The notes under the pieces: model-generated
Seen by the model: only the letters and a program-made list of their open reading frames with translations
Database searches by the model: none
What the model was told of the DNA's origin: nothing
Position numbers and translations under genes: made by a program
NCBI RefSeq assembly: GCF_007744075.1
Contig: NZ_CP036266.1
Coordinates: 1,513,001 to 1,577,000, forward strand
Source: Gimesia chilikensis
GTDB lineage: Bacteria > Planctomycetota > Planctomycetia > Planctomycetales > Planctomycetaceae
Length of the DNA: 64,000 nt
Reading direction: 5' to 3'
Part shown: in pieces, positions 38,415-47,189 of the stretch
How the letters are laid out: each line of letters begins with the position of its first letter
Numbering within the stretch: position 1 is the stretch's first letter

Positions 38415-38430
38415 TTGGTATGGGGCTTGC
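38415..38430 (+). promoter_or_regulatory. Sigma-54-type -24/-12 promoter (candidate)
   Basis: TTGGTATGGGGCTTGC, followed by A, has GG and GC separated by exactly ten bases, and the -12 element TTGCA is perfect. The -24 half is TTGGTA instead of TTGGCA. It lies 112 bases before the TPR start at 38542. Confidence 0.5.
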
Positions 38431-38541
38431 ATTTGAACTTTCTCATCGTGATTTGTGTCTCAGAGGATTGAGGCCTGTTAAGAAACTGACTGCAGCCGGG
38501 CAATGGATTGCTTGCCCCACCGGTTAAAAAAGGAATTGATC

Positions 38542-39003
38542 ATGTTAGAAAACGTTTCTCCCAAAGTTGTACACAAACTGATGGCCGCTGAAGGATACCT
38601 GGAACTGGGAATGCCGATTCAGGCTCTGGAAGCACTCTCGACGGTTGAAGAGGCCGGCCCCCTGGAAGCGATGCGACTGTTTCTGATTGGCGAATCGTAT
38701 CTGCGTCAGGAACGCTACCACGAAGCGATCGAGCCACTGCATCAGGCTGCCCGCCTGTTTCCCGTAATGGAAAGTCGAAAGGCCTGGAGTTCCCTGAGTG
38801 AATGCTTTCGACTGGGGGGCTATCACGAGCTGGCGGAAGTCGCACTGCTGACTGCTGAGGCGGTCGAGGAAATCGAATCCTCGTGCGAAGTCCTGCGGGC
38901 TCCGCGCGAAGAATTTCCGCGTTGGGAATGGATGCAGGTCTCTTCCCGGATGAGCGGATCGGTGGGGAGTAACTGGCGTGATCTGCCCCGAATTCCCCGC
39001 TGA
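38542..39003 (+). CDS. Small TPR-like protein, paralogue 1
   Basis: The ATG at 38542 follows AAGGA by seven bases; in-frame upstream codons from 38503 have no such site. The 153-residue product has no signal peptide. It opens with SPKVVHKLMAAEGYLELGMP, then has TPR-type helical pairs (AMRLFLIGESYLRQERYHEA and KAWSSLSECFRLGGYHELAE). It is paralogous to the protein at 41056, which shares AAEGYLELGMP-QAL and the same repeat spacing. The last 40 residues are Arg/Trp-rich and differ. It is probably a cytoplasmic adaptor. A sigma-54-like promoter precedes it. Confidence 0.82.
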   Translation: MLENVSPKVVHKLMAAEGYLELGMPIQALEALSTVEEAGPLEAMRLFLIGESYLRQERYHEAIEPLHQAARLFPVMESRKAWSSLSECFRLGGYHELAEVALLTAEAVEEIESSCEVLRAPREEFPRWEWMQVSSRMSGSVGSNWRDLPRIPR

Positions 39004-39456
39004 TTTGCTGAGAAAAACTCAGAAAATATTTCTGAGTGTCAGATTTAGAATCTTTGTAAGTGATTGTGTTAGAATGAATTATGTGATTTGAACGAATTGC
39101 AGAATCATATTTGAGTTTCGCGATGTGTCAGCTATACTGCCGCTCCCAGGCGGGTTTCTTAATCACTCTCAATTAAGGTCGCCCGCTGACTGATACCGGG
39201 CTTTTGGTCGGTTCTACAACCGATGGGCTCTGTATCTCCTCCTGGTCTTGATTCCGTCCTGGAATTGGCCTGCATTTCCCACATTACAATTTAGTATACC
39301 TGACTTTGTTTTTTCATGTGCGCATGAAGGAACAGAGATTGCGTACTGATGTGCCTTTCACACAGTCTTCCGGGCTACTGTCTCTCGGTGTTGACCGAAC
39401 TGCCAGTGGAAACCGTGTGGATCTACTCTGTGCTGAACTCACGATCGCTGAAACTC
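39004..39456. other. Intergenic region, nothing recognised
   Basis: The 453 bases before the lipoprotein gene hold no convincing gene. An in-frame extension of the lipoprotein to 39349 is rejected because it would put 36 residues in front of a good signal peptide. No -24/-12 pair is found here, unlike before the two TPR genes. Confidence 0.5.
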
Positions 39457-40638
39457 ATGTTTGATAAAATTCGGTTCTTCAACAACAGGATTTCGATCTG
39501 GTTGCTGGTGCTGCTGCTCCCGTGTTTATGTGGGTGCGGTAAGATGATCAGCAACAGCGCGACCGAACAGCTGCTGACATCTGATGCAGTTGATCAGACG
39601 ATTTCACATCTCGACTTCAGCACGCTTTCGAACAAAAAAGTCTTCTTTGATACCTCTTATATCAAGAATATCAAAGGGGTTGGGTTCGTGAATGGCGACT
39701 ATATCATCAGCTCTCTCAGACAGCAGATTGTGGCTGCGAACTGTCTGATTCAGGAAAAGAAGGAAGACGCGGATTACATTATTGAAGCCCGCGTGGGAAC
39801 CCTGGCCACGAACGGCCATGAAGTGAATTATGGGATTCCAGCCAGTAACATGCTTTCCTCAGCTGCTTCTCTGGTCCCGACGGCTCCTGCGATTCCGACG
39901 ATACCGGAAATCTCGCTGGCAAAAAAGAACAATCAGATCGCGGCTGCGAAAATCAGTGTGTTTGCCTATAACCAGAAGACGAAGGAGCGTGTCTGGCAGT
40001 CTGGTGTGCTGCAGGCGAAGAGCACGGCCCGTGATACCTGGATTCTGGGAGCAGGACCATTCCAACGAGGATCGATCTATAAAGATGGAGCTCAGTTTGC
40101 GGGGGCCAGGATTGAAATCCCCATTGGCTCGGGTGATGAGTTCAGTAATGATAGCACGGTGGATTATCTGGAGCCTGCGAAGTTCGTTGAGACTTCAGAA
40201 ACCGCTAACGAAATTCCTGCTGAAATCAAGGACCGTAAAGTAAAGACGCTGGCCGAGTGGATCCAGGAAGAGTCGACGGAAAAAAACAAGCCGAAAGAAA
40301 AGCCACAGAGCAAACAGGACGCGACAGCCAAGCCGAAGCAAGAGGCCCCTGCAGAGGCAGAGAAACAGGGCGGGAAGCAGGTCACCAAGGCTGAGCCTGC
40401 ACCAACGGTCAGTGAGAAACAACAAGTCGCGCTGGAGCCGGAAAAGTTTAAAACCGTGCTCTTCCTGAAACCAGAAGAAGCAAACGGCCATAAAGACTGG
40501 TTGCAGGGCGACACCTCACGCCTCTCCACTGTCTGGCCGAACAGCCCTCAGGCAGAGTCCGATGCTGCCTCTCCGAAAACGGAAGCTGAAGAAAAACAGG
40601 ATTTAGAACAAATGTTTCGGAAAATTCCTGCTGAATAG
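39457..40638 (+). CDS. Lipoprotein, probable DUF6655-type planctomycetal family
   Basis: Starting at ATG 39457 the 393-residue product has a basic N-terminus, a hydrophobic stretch (SIWLLVLLLPCLCGC) and a lipobox ending LCGC. Residues 30-235 form a conserved-looking domain (SATEQLLTSDAVDQTISHLD, GDYIISSLRQQIVAANCL, ERVWQSGVLQAKSTARDTW). The order suggests a periplasmic lipoprotein binding something by an alpha/beta fold; I recall a similar planctomycetal family (DUF6655) but cannot verify this. The C-terminal 130 residues are Lys/Glu/Ala-rich low complexity. It sits between the two TPR paralogues. Function unknown. Confidence 0.8.
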   Translation: MFDKIRFFNNRISIWLLVLLLPCLCGCGKMISNSATEQLLTSDAVDQTISHLDFSTLSNKKVFFDTSYIKNIKGVGFVNGDYIISSLRQQIVAANCLIQEKKEDADYIIEARVGTLATNGHEVNYGIPASNMLSSAASLVPTAPAIPTIPEISLAKKNNQIAAAKISVFAYNQKTKERVWQSGVLQAKSTARDTWILGAGPFQRGSIYKDGAQFAGARIEIPIGSGDEFSNDSTVDYLEPAKFVETSETANEIPAEIKDRKVKTLAEWIQEESTEKNKPKEKPQSKQDATAKPKQEAPAEAEKQGGKQVTKAEPAPTVSEKQQVALEPEKFKTVLFLKPEEANGHKDWLQGDTSRLSTVWPNSPQAESDAASPKTEAEEKQDLEQMFRKIPAE

Positions 40639-40815
40639 TTATCCGTTTTTACGTAGTAGGTACATAAGCCTGGCAAAGGGCAGCAGAGGGGACTGATTTC
40701 GATTCCCATCCCGGAAGTGAACCGGTTTCGTTTCTCGCTTGTCTTAAGAAAAGCCTTGTGGTTGTGCAGTTTTGATTCGATCTGCCACCAGATTGATACC
40801 TGAGCGACCGCCAAA

Positions 40816-40831
40816 TTGGCACTGTCCATGC
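40816..40831 (+). promoter_or_regulatory. Sigma-54-type -24/-12 element, upstream copy (candidate)
   Basis: TTGGCACTGTCCATGC has a perfect -24 half (TTGGCAC), ten bases between GG and GC, and ATGC in place of TTGC at -12. It lies 95 bases upstream of a near-identical element. Confidence 0.45.
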
Positions 40832-40910
40832 CGATTGCAAGGCTGCCATGTTGTGTTAAGTGACAGTTATTTATGAGTTTAGGGATTGCTTTTGTTGCAG
40901 GGAGGCAGAT

Positions 40911-40926
40911 TTGGCACATTCTATGC
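40911..40926 (+). promoter_or_regulatory. Sigma-54-type -24/-12 element, downstream copy (candidate)
   Basis: TTGGCACATTCTATGC, followed by AA, has a perfect -24 half, the ten-base GG-GC spacing and ATGCA at -12. A start site about 12 bases downstream would give a leader of about 115 bases to the TPR gene at 41056. Confidence 0.55.
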
Positions 40927-41055
40927 AATAAAATTAAACCAACAGACTCGTCGAGACGTTTCAAAATGATGGGAGACGGTAAGCGGGTCGAGAGGTTTTA
41001 ATTTCCCCTGAAATTCAACCAGCGTCTTCACCTGCTGATGGTGATATGGGAGGTA

Positions 41056-41577
41056 ATGATGATGATTCCTCGAATTCCTCAAAAAACAGTTCGCAGACTG
41101 ATTGCTGCAGAGGGGTACCTGGAACTGGGCATGCCCCATCAGGCACTCAGAGAATTGGATAAAGTGACTGATCCAGGATCCCTGACGGCGTCCTTCTCTT
41201 TCCTGCGAGGGGAATCTTTAAAACGGATCGGTCGTTTCTCGGAGGCGATCAAACCGTTACAGTACGCGGCAGATTTGCTGCCGATCCCGCACAGTCAACT
41301 TCCCTGGAAATCACTGGGAGCCTGTTATCGGGAAAGTGGCCAGAGTGATCTGGCGGAAACAGCCGAGCAGACGGCGGATGAAATCGCCTCGGAAGCGAAT
41401 ATCCATCTGCGTTTTGAACCACTGGGATCGCAATACAATCCCGTCGTCCACCATGAAGTGCATCTCACCATCAACTTTGAACCGATGCCTGACGAAGAAC
41501 AGGCCCAGTCAGACGAAGATATTCTGCTCGAAAATGAAGAGACTGAAGACTTCGGAATTGACCCTGAAATCGAATGA
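41056..41577 (+). CDS. Small TPR-like protein, paralogue 2
   Basis: GGGAGG at 41048-41053 precedes three consecutive in-frame ATGs (41056, 41059, 41062); the third has the best spacing. The product (about 173 residues) begins PRIPQKTVRRLIAAEGYLELG and shares with paralogue 1 the segments AAEGYLELGMP, FLRGESLKRIGRFSEAIKPL and WKSLGACYRESGQSDLAE. After the repeats, a short tail (about 115-173) has a beta-like segment (VHHEVHLTINFEPMPDE) and is highly acidic at the end. No signal peptide. Two sigma-54-like elements precede it. Confidence 0.82.
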   Translation: MMMIPRIPQKTVRRLIAAEGYLELGMPHQALRELDKVTDPGSLTASFSFLRGESLKRIGRFSEAIKPLQYAADLLPIPHSQLPWKSLGACYRESGQSDLAETAEQTADEIASEANIHLRFEPLGSQYNPVVHHEVHLTINFEPMPDEEQAQSDEDILLENEETEDFGIDPEIE

Positions 41578-41748
41578 AGCTGATTTACTAACCTTTGTTT
41601 ATGAAATGACTTGCTGAGAATCTTCTCCGTAGAATTACCACCTCAAGATTGTGAAGTCCGACCTGTTGTAGTACCGTAGAGTCTGCGGTCTGGTGACAGG
41701 TCGTTTTTTATTGATCCTGCAATCTTTCTCAACGAGGTGACGTGCCCG

Positions 41749-43215
41749 ATGCATGTTCTGATACGTTCTCGAAACGGGCTGCTCTGCCTGTTTACATTCT
41801 GTCAGCTCTCCCTGCTGTGTGTCTCTGTTTCCCCGGCTGCTGAGACGCGTCCGAATATCGTGATGATCCTGGCAGACGATGTCTCCTGGAATGATCTGGG
41901 CTGTTATGGTCATCCCTCGATCCGTACTCCTAATCTAGATCGGCTGGCCAAAGAAGGTCTGCGTTTTGATAACGCTTATCTCACCATCAGCAGTTGCAGC
42001 CCCAGTCGCTGCAGTGTGATCACCAGTCGTTATCCACATAATACAGGTGCCCCGGAACTGCATACGCCACTGCCGGAAGGACAGGTATTATTTCCCCAGT
42101 TACTGCGCGATGCCGGCTATTACACGGTGATCTCCGGCAAACAGCATATGGGCCCGTACGCGTTGACCTCCTTTGATCATGTCTCCAAGGGAAAAGGACC
42201 GGGACGCGAAGAAGACTGGGTACCGATTCTCAAAAAACGGCCTAAGGATCAGCCCTTCTTCTGCTGGTTCTCTTCCACCGATGCACACCGTGCCTGGCAG
42301 AAATCCAAACAGACTCAGCCGCATCAGCCTGAGGATGTAGTTGTGCCTCCGTATCTGATTGACAGTCCGGAAACGCGGAAAGACCTCGCCCAGTATTACG
42401 ATGAGATCAGCCGTTTGGATTACTTCACCGGTCAGATTCTGGATGAACTGGATGCCCAGGGAATCGCGGACAATACGCTGGTGTTGTTCTTCGCTGATAA
42501 CGGACGTCCCTTTCCCCGTTGTAAAACCAGACTCTACGATAGTGGTATCAAAACGCCGATGATGGTTCGCTGGCCCAAAGTCATTTCGCCGGGAACCGTG
42601 ACGAACAGCCTGGTCAGTACAATTGACCTCGGGCCGACTTTTCTGCAGGTTGCGGGCGTCAAAGCGGATCCACGGATGCAGGGTGTCAGCTTTGAGAATC
42701 TGTTTACCGATCCGAAGGCGAAGGTCCGTGACTACGCATTTGCCGAACACAACTGGCACGTTTTCAAAGCCCACGAACGTATGGTTCGTACCGGCGACTG
42801 GCTCTATATCAGAAACGCGTTGCCGGGGCAGCGCAATCTGTGCGTGGAATCAATCGACTTCCCCTCGGGCGAAGCATTATGGGAACGTTATGAAGCTGGC
42901 AAGTTGAACAAACATCAGAAGGATGTGTTTCTCAAGCCTCGTCCACGGGAAGAGTTATACAAGGTCAGCAAAGACCCTCACCAGTTTGAGAATCTGGCAG
43001 ACAAGCCTGAATATGCGAGCGAACTGGCTCGTCTCCGCACAGTGCTGGATCAGTGGGCTGAGCAGACCGGGGATACGATTCCCGACAATCCGACTCCAGA
43101 CCGGAACCAGCGCCCCGGGGAACCGAAGCCGGGTGAGTTTGAACATCGTGAGATGCCCGGCGATGCCCGTGACGCGCAAAAGGTCAATCAGCCCGGTCCT
43201 GTATTGGCAGACTGA
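41749..43215 (+). CDS. Secreted sulfatase (formylglycine-dependent), second
   Basis: The start at 41749 has AGGTG nine bases upstream; GTG 41737 adds only MTCP. A signal peptide (LLCLFTFCQLSLLCVSVSPAA) precedes NIVMILADDVSWNDLGCYG, with its metal-binding Asp pair, and the formylglycine motif CSPSRCSVITSRYPH. Later motifs are ISGKQHMGPY in place of GKWHLG and FFADNGRPFPRCKTRLYDSG for the second metal site. It differs clearly from the minus-strand sulfatase, so they are not recent duplicates. Substrate unknown; the DUF1080 gene downstream suggests glycan catabolism. Confidence 0.93.
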   Translation: MHVLIRSRNGLLCLFTFCQLSLLCVSVSPAAETRPNIVMILADDVSWNDLGCYGHPSIRTPNLDRLAKEGLRFDNAYLTISSCSPSRCSVITSRYPHNTGAPELHTPLPEGQVLFPQLLRDAGYYTVISGKQHMGPYALTSFDHVSKGKGPGREEDWVPILKKRPKDQPFFCWFSSTDAHRAWQKSKQTQPHQPEDVVVPPYLIDSPETRKDLAQYYDEISRLDYFTGQILDELDAQGIADNTLVLFFADNGRPFPRCKTRLYDSGIKTPMMVRWPKVISPGTVTNSLVSTIDLGPTFLQVAGVKADPRMQGVSFENLFTDPKAKVRDYAFAEHNWHVFKAHERMVRTGDWLYIRNALPGQRNLCVESIDFPSGEALWERYEAGKLNKHQKDVFLKPRPREELYKVSKDPHQFENLADKPEYASELARLRTVLDQWAEQTGDTIPDNPTPDRNQRPGEPKPGEFEHREMPGDARDAQKVNQPGPVLAD

Positions 43216-43324
43216 TCTCAGACGCGATGATGATTTCAATCCTGTCGGCACGGCTGGTGCCGACGATTAAATAACCCGCTATTAATCAATTGACAACTTT
43301 GAGACTTTATTTTGGAGAGAAAGT

Positions 43325-43990
43325 ATGAAACGCAATCAAGTATGGGGCTTAACCCTGGCGTTCCTGGCAAGCCTCTGTCTGGCAGGTTCTGTGCAGGCTG
43401 GAGAAACTGGCTGGGTCGAGCTGTTCAACGGCAAGAATCTCGAAGGCTGGACACAGCATAACGGAACGGCGACCTATAAGGTTGAAGATGGGACGATCGT
43501 AGGAACGACCTCTGAAGGCAGCCCCAACTCGTTCATGTGCACCAAAAAGAACTACGGCGATTTCGAACTGGAGTTCGAAGTCAAGGTGGCAGATGAACTG
43601 AACTCGGGTTGTCAGATTCGCAGCCAGCAGAAGGACGGTGATGGTCGCGTGAATGGTCCCCAGGTTGAGATCGAAGCCAGCGGTAAGAACGGAGCCGAAG
43701 CCGGTTATGTGTATGGTGAAGCTACCGGTCGGGGCTGGTTAACTCCCGAGGATCGTCTGAAGCCACATAAAAACATGAAAGATGGCGAGTGGAACAAGTT
43801 TCGGATCGTTGCCAAAGGTCCTCGGATCCAGACCTGGATCAATGGTAAGCAGATCGAAGATCTGACGGACGAAGCGATCTATAAGACGCATCCCACAGGC
43901 TTCATCGGCCTGCAGGTACACGGCATCAAGAAGGGGACCGGTCCTTATTCGGTTGCCTGGAAAAACATTCGGATCAAAGAACTCGACTAG
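43325..43990 (+). CDS. DUF1080 protein (3-keto-disaccharide hydrolase family)
   Basis: A signal peptide (VWGLTLAFLASLCLAGSVQA) leads a single DUF1080 domain. Hallmarks are WVELFNGKNLEGWTQHNG, NYGDFELEFEVKVADELNSG, QIRSQQKDGDGRVNGPQVEI and the end TGFIGLQVHGIKKGTGPYSV. It is a concanavalin-like beta-sandwich; characterised members cleave 3-keto-disaccharides. The protein is exported. It lies 109 bases after the sulfatase with its own ribosome site (GGAG near 43313). Confidence 0.93.
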   Translation: MKRNQVWGLTLAFLASLCLAGSVQAGETGWVELFNGKNLEGWTQHNGTATYKVEDGTIVGTTSEGSPNSFMCTKKNYGDFELEFEVKVADELNSGCQIRSQQKDGDGRVNGPQVEIEASGKNGAEAGYVYGEATGRGWLTPEDRLKPHKNMKDGEWNKFRIVAKGPRIQTWINGKQIEDLTDEAIYKTHPTGFIGLQVHGIKKGTGPYSVAWKNIRIKELD

Positions 43991-44017
43991 TTCTGAAGAC
44001 CGAAACTGAAATAAAAA

Positions 44018-44055
44018 CAGGCCGGCAGGATAGATCTCCTGTCGGCCTGTTTTGT
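44018..44055. terminator. Bidirectional terminator between DUF1080 and proS
   Basis: CAGGCCGGCAGGA (44018-44030) pairs with TCCTGTCGGCCTG (44037-44049) over 13 bp with one G-U. On the plus strand TTTTGTTTT follows; on the minus strand a T-tract comes from AAAAA at 44013-44017. It sits between two convergent genes and can serve both. Confidence 0.85.
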
Positions 44056-44076
44056 TTTGCGAGTACTGAATTCGTT

Positions 44077-45831
44077 CTATTCAGGTACGTTTGCGGCTTT
44101 ATATTCTTCCGCTTTGCGGGCAGCGAGAGCATCCAGAATGGGGGTGATGCCCGCATCGAGGGCGATCATTTCTGCATCATCTGCGGTCCGCCATTTGGTT
44201 TCGATTTCGCCGTTCTTGAGTCCCTTGCCGCCGATGACGACGCGATAAGGAATCCCAATCAGGTCGGCGTCATTGAATTTGACACCTGGCCGGGCGTTAC
44301 GGTCGTCAAAGAGGACGTCGACGCCGGCTGCTTTGAGCTCTTCATAGTAGCGCTCCGCGGTCTGCATGACTTCGTCATCCTTGATATTCAACGGAATGAC
44401 AAGCACCTCGTAGGGAGCAATTGAAAGCGGCCAGATCAGGCCTTTGTCATCATGCTTTGTCTCAGCGAGGCCGGCGATGATGCGGTTTATCCCGATGCCG
44501 TAGCAACCCATAATAATCGGATGCCGTTTCTCTTTCTCATCCAGAAAGTCGGCGTCGAGGGCTTCCGTGTATTTGGTGCCCAGTTTGAAGACGTGACCGA
44601 CTTCGATGCCATGCACGATCGCCAGAGGTTCCCCACTTTTGGGGCAGGGATCGCCGGCGGCAGCGTTACGCAGGTCGTAGGTGGTTTCCAGTTCGTAATC
44701 CCGGCCCACGTTCACATTCACCAAATGGGCGTCGGCTTCGTTCGCACCAGTGATGGCATTCGCGATCAGGGGGATGTCATGGTCGGCGATGATCTTGCAT
44801 TTGATTCCCACAGGACCGGCGAAACCGGTGGGGGCACCTGTGACTTCCCGGATGGTCTTGTCATCAGCCAGTTCGACAGTGGTCGCACCCAGGGCACGGC
44901 GAATCTTGCCTTCGTTGGCTTCATGGTCGCCGCGAATCAGGACAGCCACTGGTTCGTCATCAGCCTGGTAGATCAGCGTTTTGATCATCTGTGAGGGTTC
45001 ACAGCTCAGCATCTGGCTGACCTGCTCAATGCTGGTTGCCCCAGGAGTGGCCTGTTTTTCCATAGTCCCGGCATCAGCGGAGGTTTTGATTTCAGGGGTG
45101 GGACGACCGGTGTCGGCCCGTTCCATGTTGGCTGCGTATCCAGAGGCTTCGCAGTAAACGATCGAGTCCTCGCCGTTTTCGGCGGGGATCATGAATTCGT
45201 GCGAGGCATCGCCGCCGATGGGGCCACTTTCTGCTTCTACGGGCAGATACTTCAGACCACAGCGGGCAAAGATGCGGCAGTAAGCGCGGTACATGCGGTC
45301 GTAGATTTCATCCAGCTGCTCTACGGAAGAGCTGAAGCTGTAGGCGTCTTTCATCAGGAACTCACTGGTTCGCAGCACGCCGAAGCGGGGGCGTTCTTCG
45401 TTGCGGAACTTGGTTTGAATCTGATAAACGGTCAGCGGCAGCTGTTTGTAACTGCTGATACAGTGGCTGATCAGGTCGGTGACGACCTCTTCGTGTGTGG
45501 GCCCAAGTGCCATGGGGATCTGACGGTTTCCACGAGGGACGTTGAACTGGATCAGTACGGAGCCAAATGCGTCTTTCCGCTGAGTGCGTTCAAACAGACC
45601 CAGGGGTTGCAGAGCGGGCATGTGGAGTTCTGCCGCGCCGGCGGCGTCCATCTCTTCTCGCACAATCTGAGCTGCTTTCTGGATCGATTTCCAGCCCAGG
45701 GGGAGGTAGGTATAAGCGCCTGCCATCAACTGTCGGATCAGTCCGGCGCGAAGCATCAGCTGATGGCTGGGAATTTCCGCATCGGAGGGGACTTCTTTAA
45801 TCGTGGGGATCAGCGTATTTGACCAGCGCAC
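44077..45831 (-). CDS. proS: Prolyl-tRNA synthetase, bacterial type with editing insertion
   Basis: The 584-residue enzyme starts [20 protein letters not shown]. It has motif 1 ([20 protein letters not shown]), motif 2 ([20 protein letters not shown]), and the YbaK/INS editing domain inserted between motifs 2 and 3 (about residues 225-405; [16 protein letters not shown] and [16 protein letters not shown]). Motif 3 is [14 protein letters not shown]. The C-terminal anticodon-binding domain follows. It charges tRNA-Pro and edits Ala-tRNA-Pro. Length and order are typical for the bacterial form. Confidence 0.97.
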   Translation of the reverse strand: MRWSNTLIPTIKEVPSDAEIPSHQLMLRAGLIRQLMAGAYTYLPLGWKSIQKAAQIVREEMDAAGAAELHMPALQPLGLFERTQRKDAFGSVLIQFNVPRGNRQIPMALGPTHEEVVTDLISHCISSYKQLPLTVYQIQTKFRNEERPRFGVLRTSEFLMKDAYSFSSSVEQLDEIYDRMYRAYCRIFARCGLKYLPVEAESGPIGGDASHEFMIPAENGEDSIVYCEASGYAANMERADTGRPTPEIKTSADAGTMEKQATPGATSIEQVSQMLSCEPSQMIKTLIYQADDEPVAVLIRGDHEANEGKIRRALGATTVELADDKTIREVTGAPTGFAGPVGIKCKIIADHDIPLIANAITGANEADAHLVNVNVGRDYELETTYDLRNAAAGDPCPKSGEPLAIVHGIEVGHVFKLGTKYTEALDADFLDEKEKRHPIIMGCYGIGINRIIAGLAETKHDDKGLIWPLSIAPYEVLVIPLNIKDDEVMQTAERYYEELKAAGVDVLFDDRNARPGVKFNDADLIGIPYRVVIGGKGLKNGEIETKWRTADDAEMIALDAGITPILDALAARKAEEYKAANVPE

Positions 45832-46213
45832 TTGAATTCCTTAAGTGATTGAGGAGTAGGTGTTTATGTTACTAGTGGATCGGCCGGAAGGAGTCTCGCT
45901 TTTTCAGCCGACTGATGGCCGCGTATTCTAGCAGAACGGGTTCAACTCCAAAAGGTTCGCCTTGGTGGGGGACAAAAATATTCGGGTGAGATAAATGCCT
46001 GTCGGACAATGGCTTGTCGAAACAGGGAATTCAGATCGGGCTGACTGGGGCTGTTCTTAACAATCGGAGAGCAAATAGGAGAGAGTTTCAGATCAGACAG
46101 GTGTCGGACTTGTTGAGCAGGATGGATCGGCTTAAGATCGTTCTATTGTGTTTCTTAGCGAAACTGAAGATCGACCGCTGCGTTTGAATTGAGATTCTGA
46201 AAGCCGATTCGAG
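45832..46213. other. Divergent promoter region, nothing recognised
   Basis: The 382 bases between proS (-) and the HD nuclease (+) contain no gene, no terminator and no tRNA. A GGGTTCAACTCC stretch near 45949 resembles a tRNA T-arm only superficially, and no acceptor or anticodon stem surrounds it. Confidence 0.5.
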
Positions 46214-47185
46214 ATGTCTCGACAAAATATAAATCAACTGAAGGACGGGGATACTGTAAACGAGGTTTATCTGTTAGTTGACAAGCAGTTACGAGCGAAT
46301 CGGAATGCAAGTCTGTTTCTGTCTGCTGATCTGAGAGATGCGTCGGGTGTCGTCAATGCGCGGATGTGGAATGTAGTCGAAGATCGGATGCTGCATTTTC
46401 AATCGGGCAACTACGTTCAGGTGAAAGGCAAAGTGCATCTCTTTCAGGGCGCATTGCAGATCATTCTGACCTACATCGAACCGGTCTCCGCGGAGAATCT
46501 GGACCCGGCTGAGTTTCAACCCCAGGCGTCACATGATGTGCAGGCACTGCTGGCGCGGTTACGTGAGATGCTGCTGGGAATTGAAAATAACGAGGTCCGC
46601 ACTCTGATGGAGTGCTTCCTGGTTGATGAATCGCTGATGGAAGAGTTCTGTCGGGCTCCGGCCGGTGTGAAGACGCATCATGCCTACCATGGCGGGTTGA
46701 TCGAGCATGTGGTCAACCTGATGGAGACCGCGCATCGGATCGCGGATCTGTATCCCAAAGCGGATATGAGTCTACTGCTGGCTGGTGTGTTCCTGCACGA
46801 TATCGGCAAGGTCCGCGAACTGGGCTACGAGAACGAATTTATCTATACCGACGAAGGCCAACTGCTGGGGCACCTGATTATTGGCGTAGAAATGCTGACA
46901 GAGAAGATTCGCGCTTACCAGGAAATGACGGGAGAATCCTTCCCCAAGGAAGCGGAATTACGGCTGAAACACATGATTGTAAGCCATCATGGCACGTATG
47001 AATTTGGCAGCCCCCGCCTGCCGATGACTCCGGAAGCAGTCGCCCTGCATCATCTGGATAACCTGGATGCGAAAGTCAATGAGTTCGCGCGGTTCATTGA
47101 CGATGATCTTAATTCGACATCCAGCTGGACTCCCTATTCGCCTCGCCTGCAGCGAAAGCTGTTTAAGGGAATGACTGAGGACTGA
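46214..47185 (+). CDS. YhaM-like 3'-5' exoribonuclease (OB fold plus HD domain)
   Basis: Residues 1-100 form an OB-type nucleic-acid-binding domain (LFLSADLRDASGVVNARMWN, SGNYVQVKGKVHLFQG). Residues 155-300 are an HD metal-dependent phosphohydrolase domain, with His in HHAYHGGLIEHVVNLM, the HD pair in GVFLHDIGKVREL, and a later HHGTYEFGSP. This matches the YhaM/CBF1 family, which trims RNA or single-stranded DNA from the 3' end. Length (323) is typical. It ends four bases before the RNase R start, so the two form an RNA-decay operon. Confidence 0.93.
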   Translation: MSRQNINQLKDGDTVNEVYLLVDKQLRANRNASLFLSADLRDASGVVNARMWNVVEDRMLHFQSGNYVQVKGKVHLFQGALQIILTYIEPVSAENLDPAEFQPQASHDVQALLARLREMLLGIENNEVRTLMECFLVDESLMEEFCRAPAGVKTHHAYHGGLIEHVVNLMETAHRIADLYPKADMSLLLAGVFLHDIGKVRELGYENEFIYTDEGQLLGHLIIGVEMLTEKIRAYQEMTGESFPKEAELRLKHMIVSHHGTYEFGSPRLPMTPEAVALHHLDNLDAKVNEFARFIDDDLNSTSSWTPYSPRLQRKLFKGMTED

Positions 47186-47189
47186 GTGA

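Larger units (their letters stand above)
38128..38541. other. Regulatory region between sulfatase and first small TPR gene
   Basis: No gene is visible. It contains a perfect 14-bp palindrome at 38330-38343, an inverted repeat TAGGA/TCCTA around ATTGCAA at about 38386-38404, and a -24/-12-like promoter at 38415-38430; the first and last are listed separately. Confidence 0.5.
40639..41055. other. Regulatory region before second small TPR gene
   Basis: No gene is seen; minus-strand frames at 40548-40964 and 40921-41139 look like chance. The region holds two tandem -24/-12-like elements (40816-40831 and 40911-40926), listed separately. Confidence 0.5.

Noticed and set aside
45945-45960. T-arm-like GGGTTCAACTCC, possible tRNA
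   Set aside because: No matching acceptor, D or anticodon stems around it.
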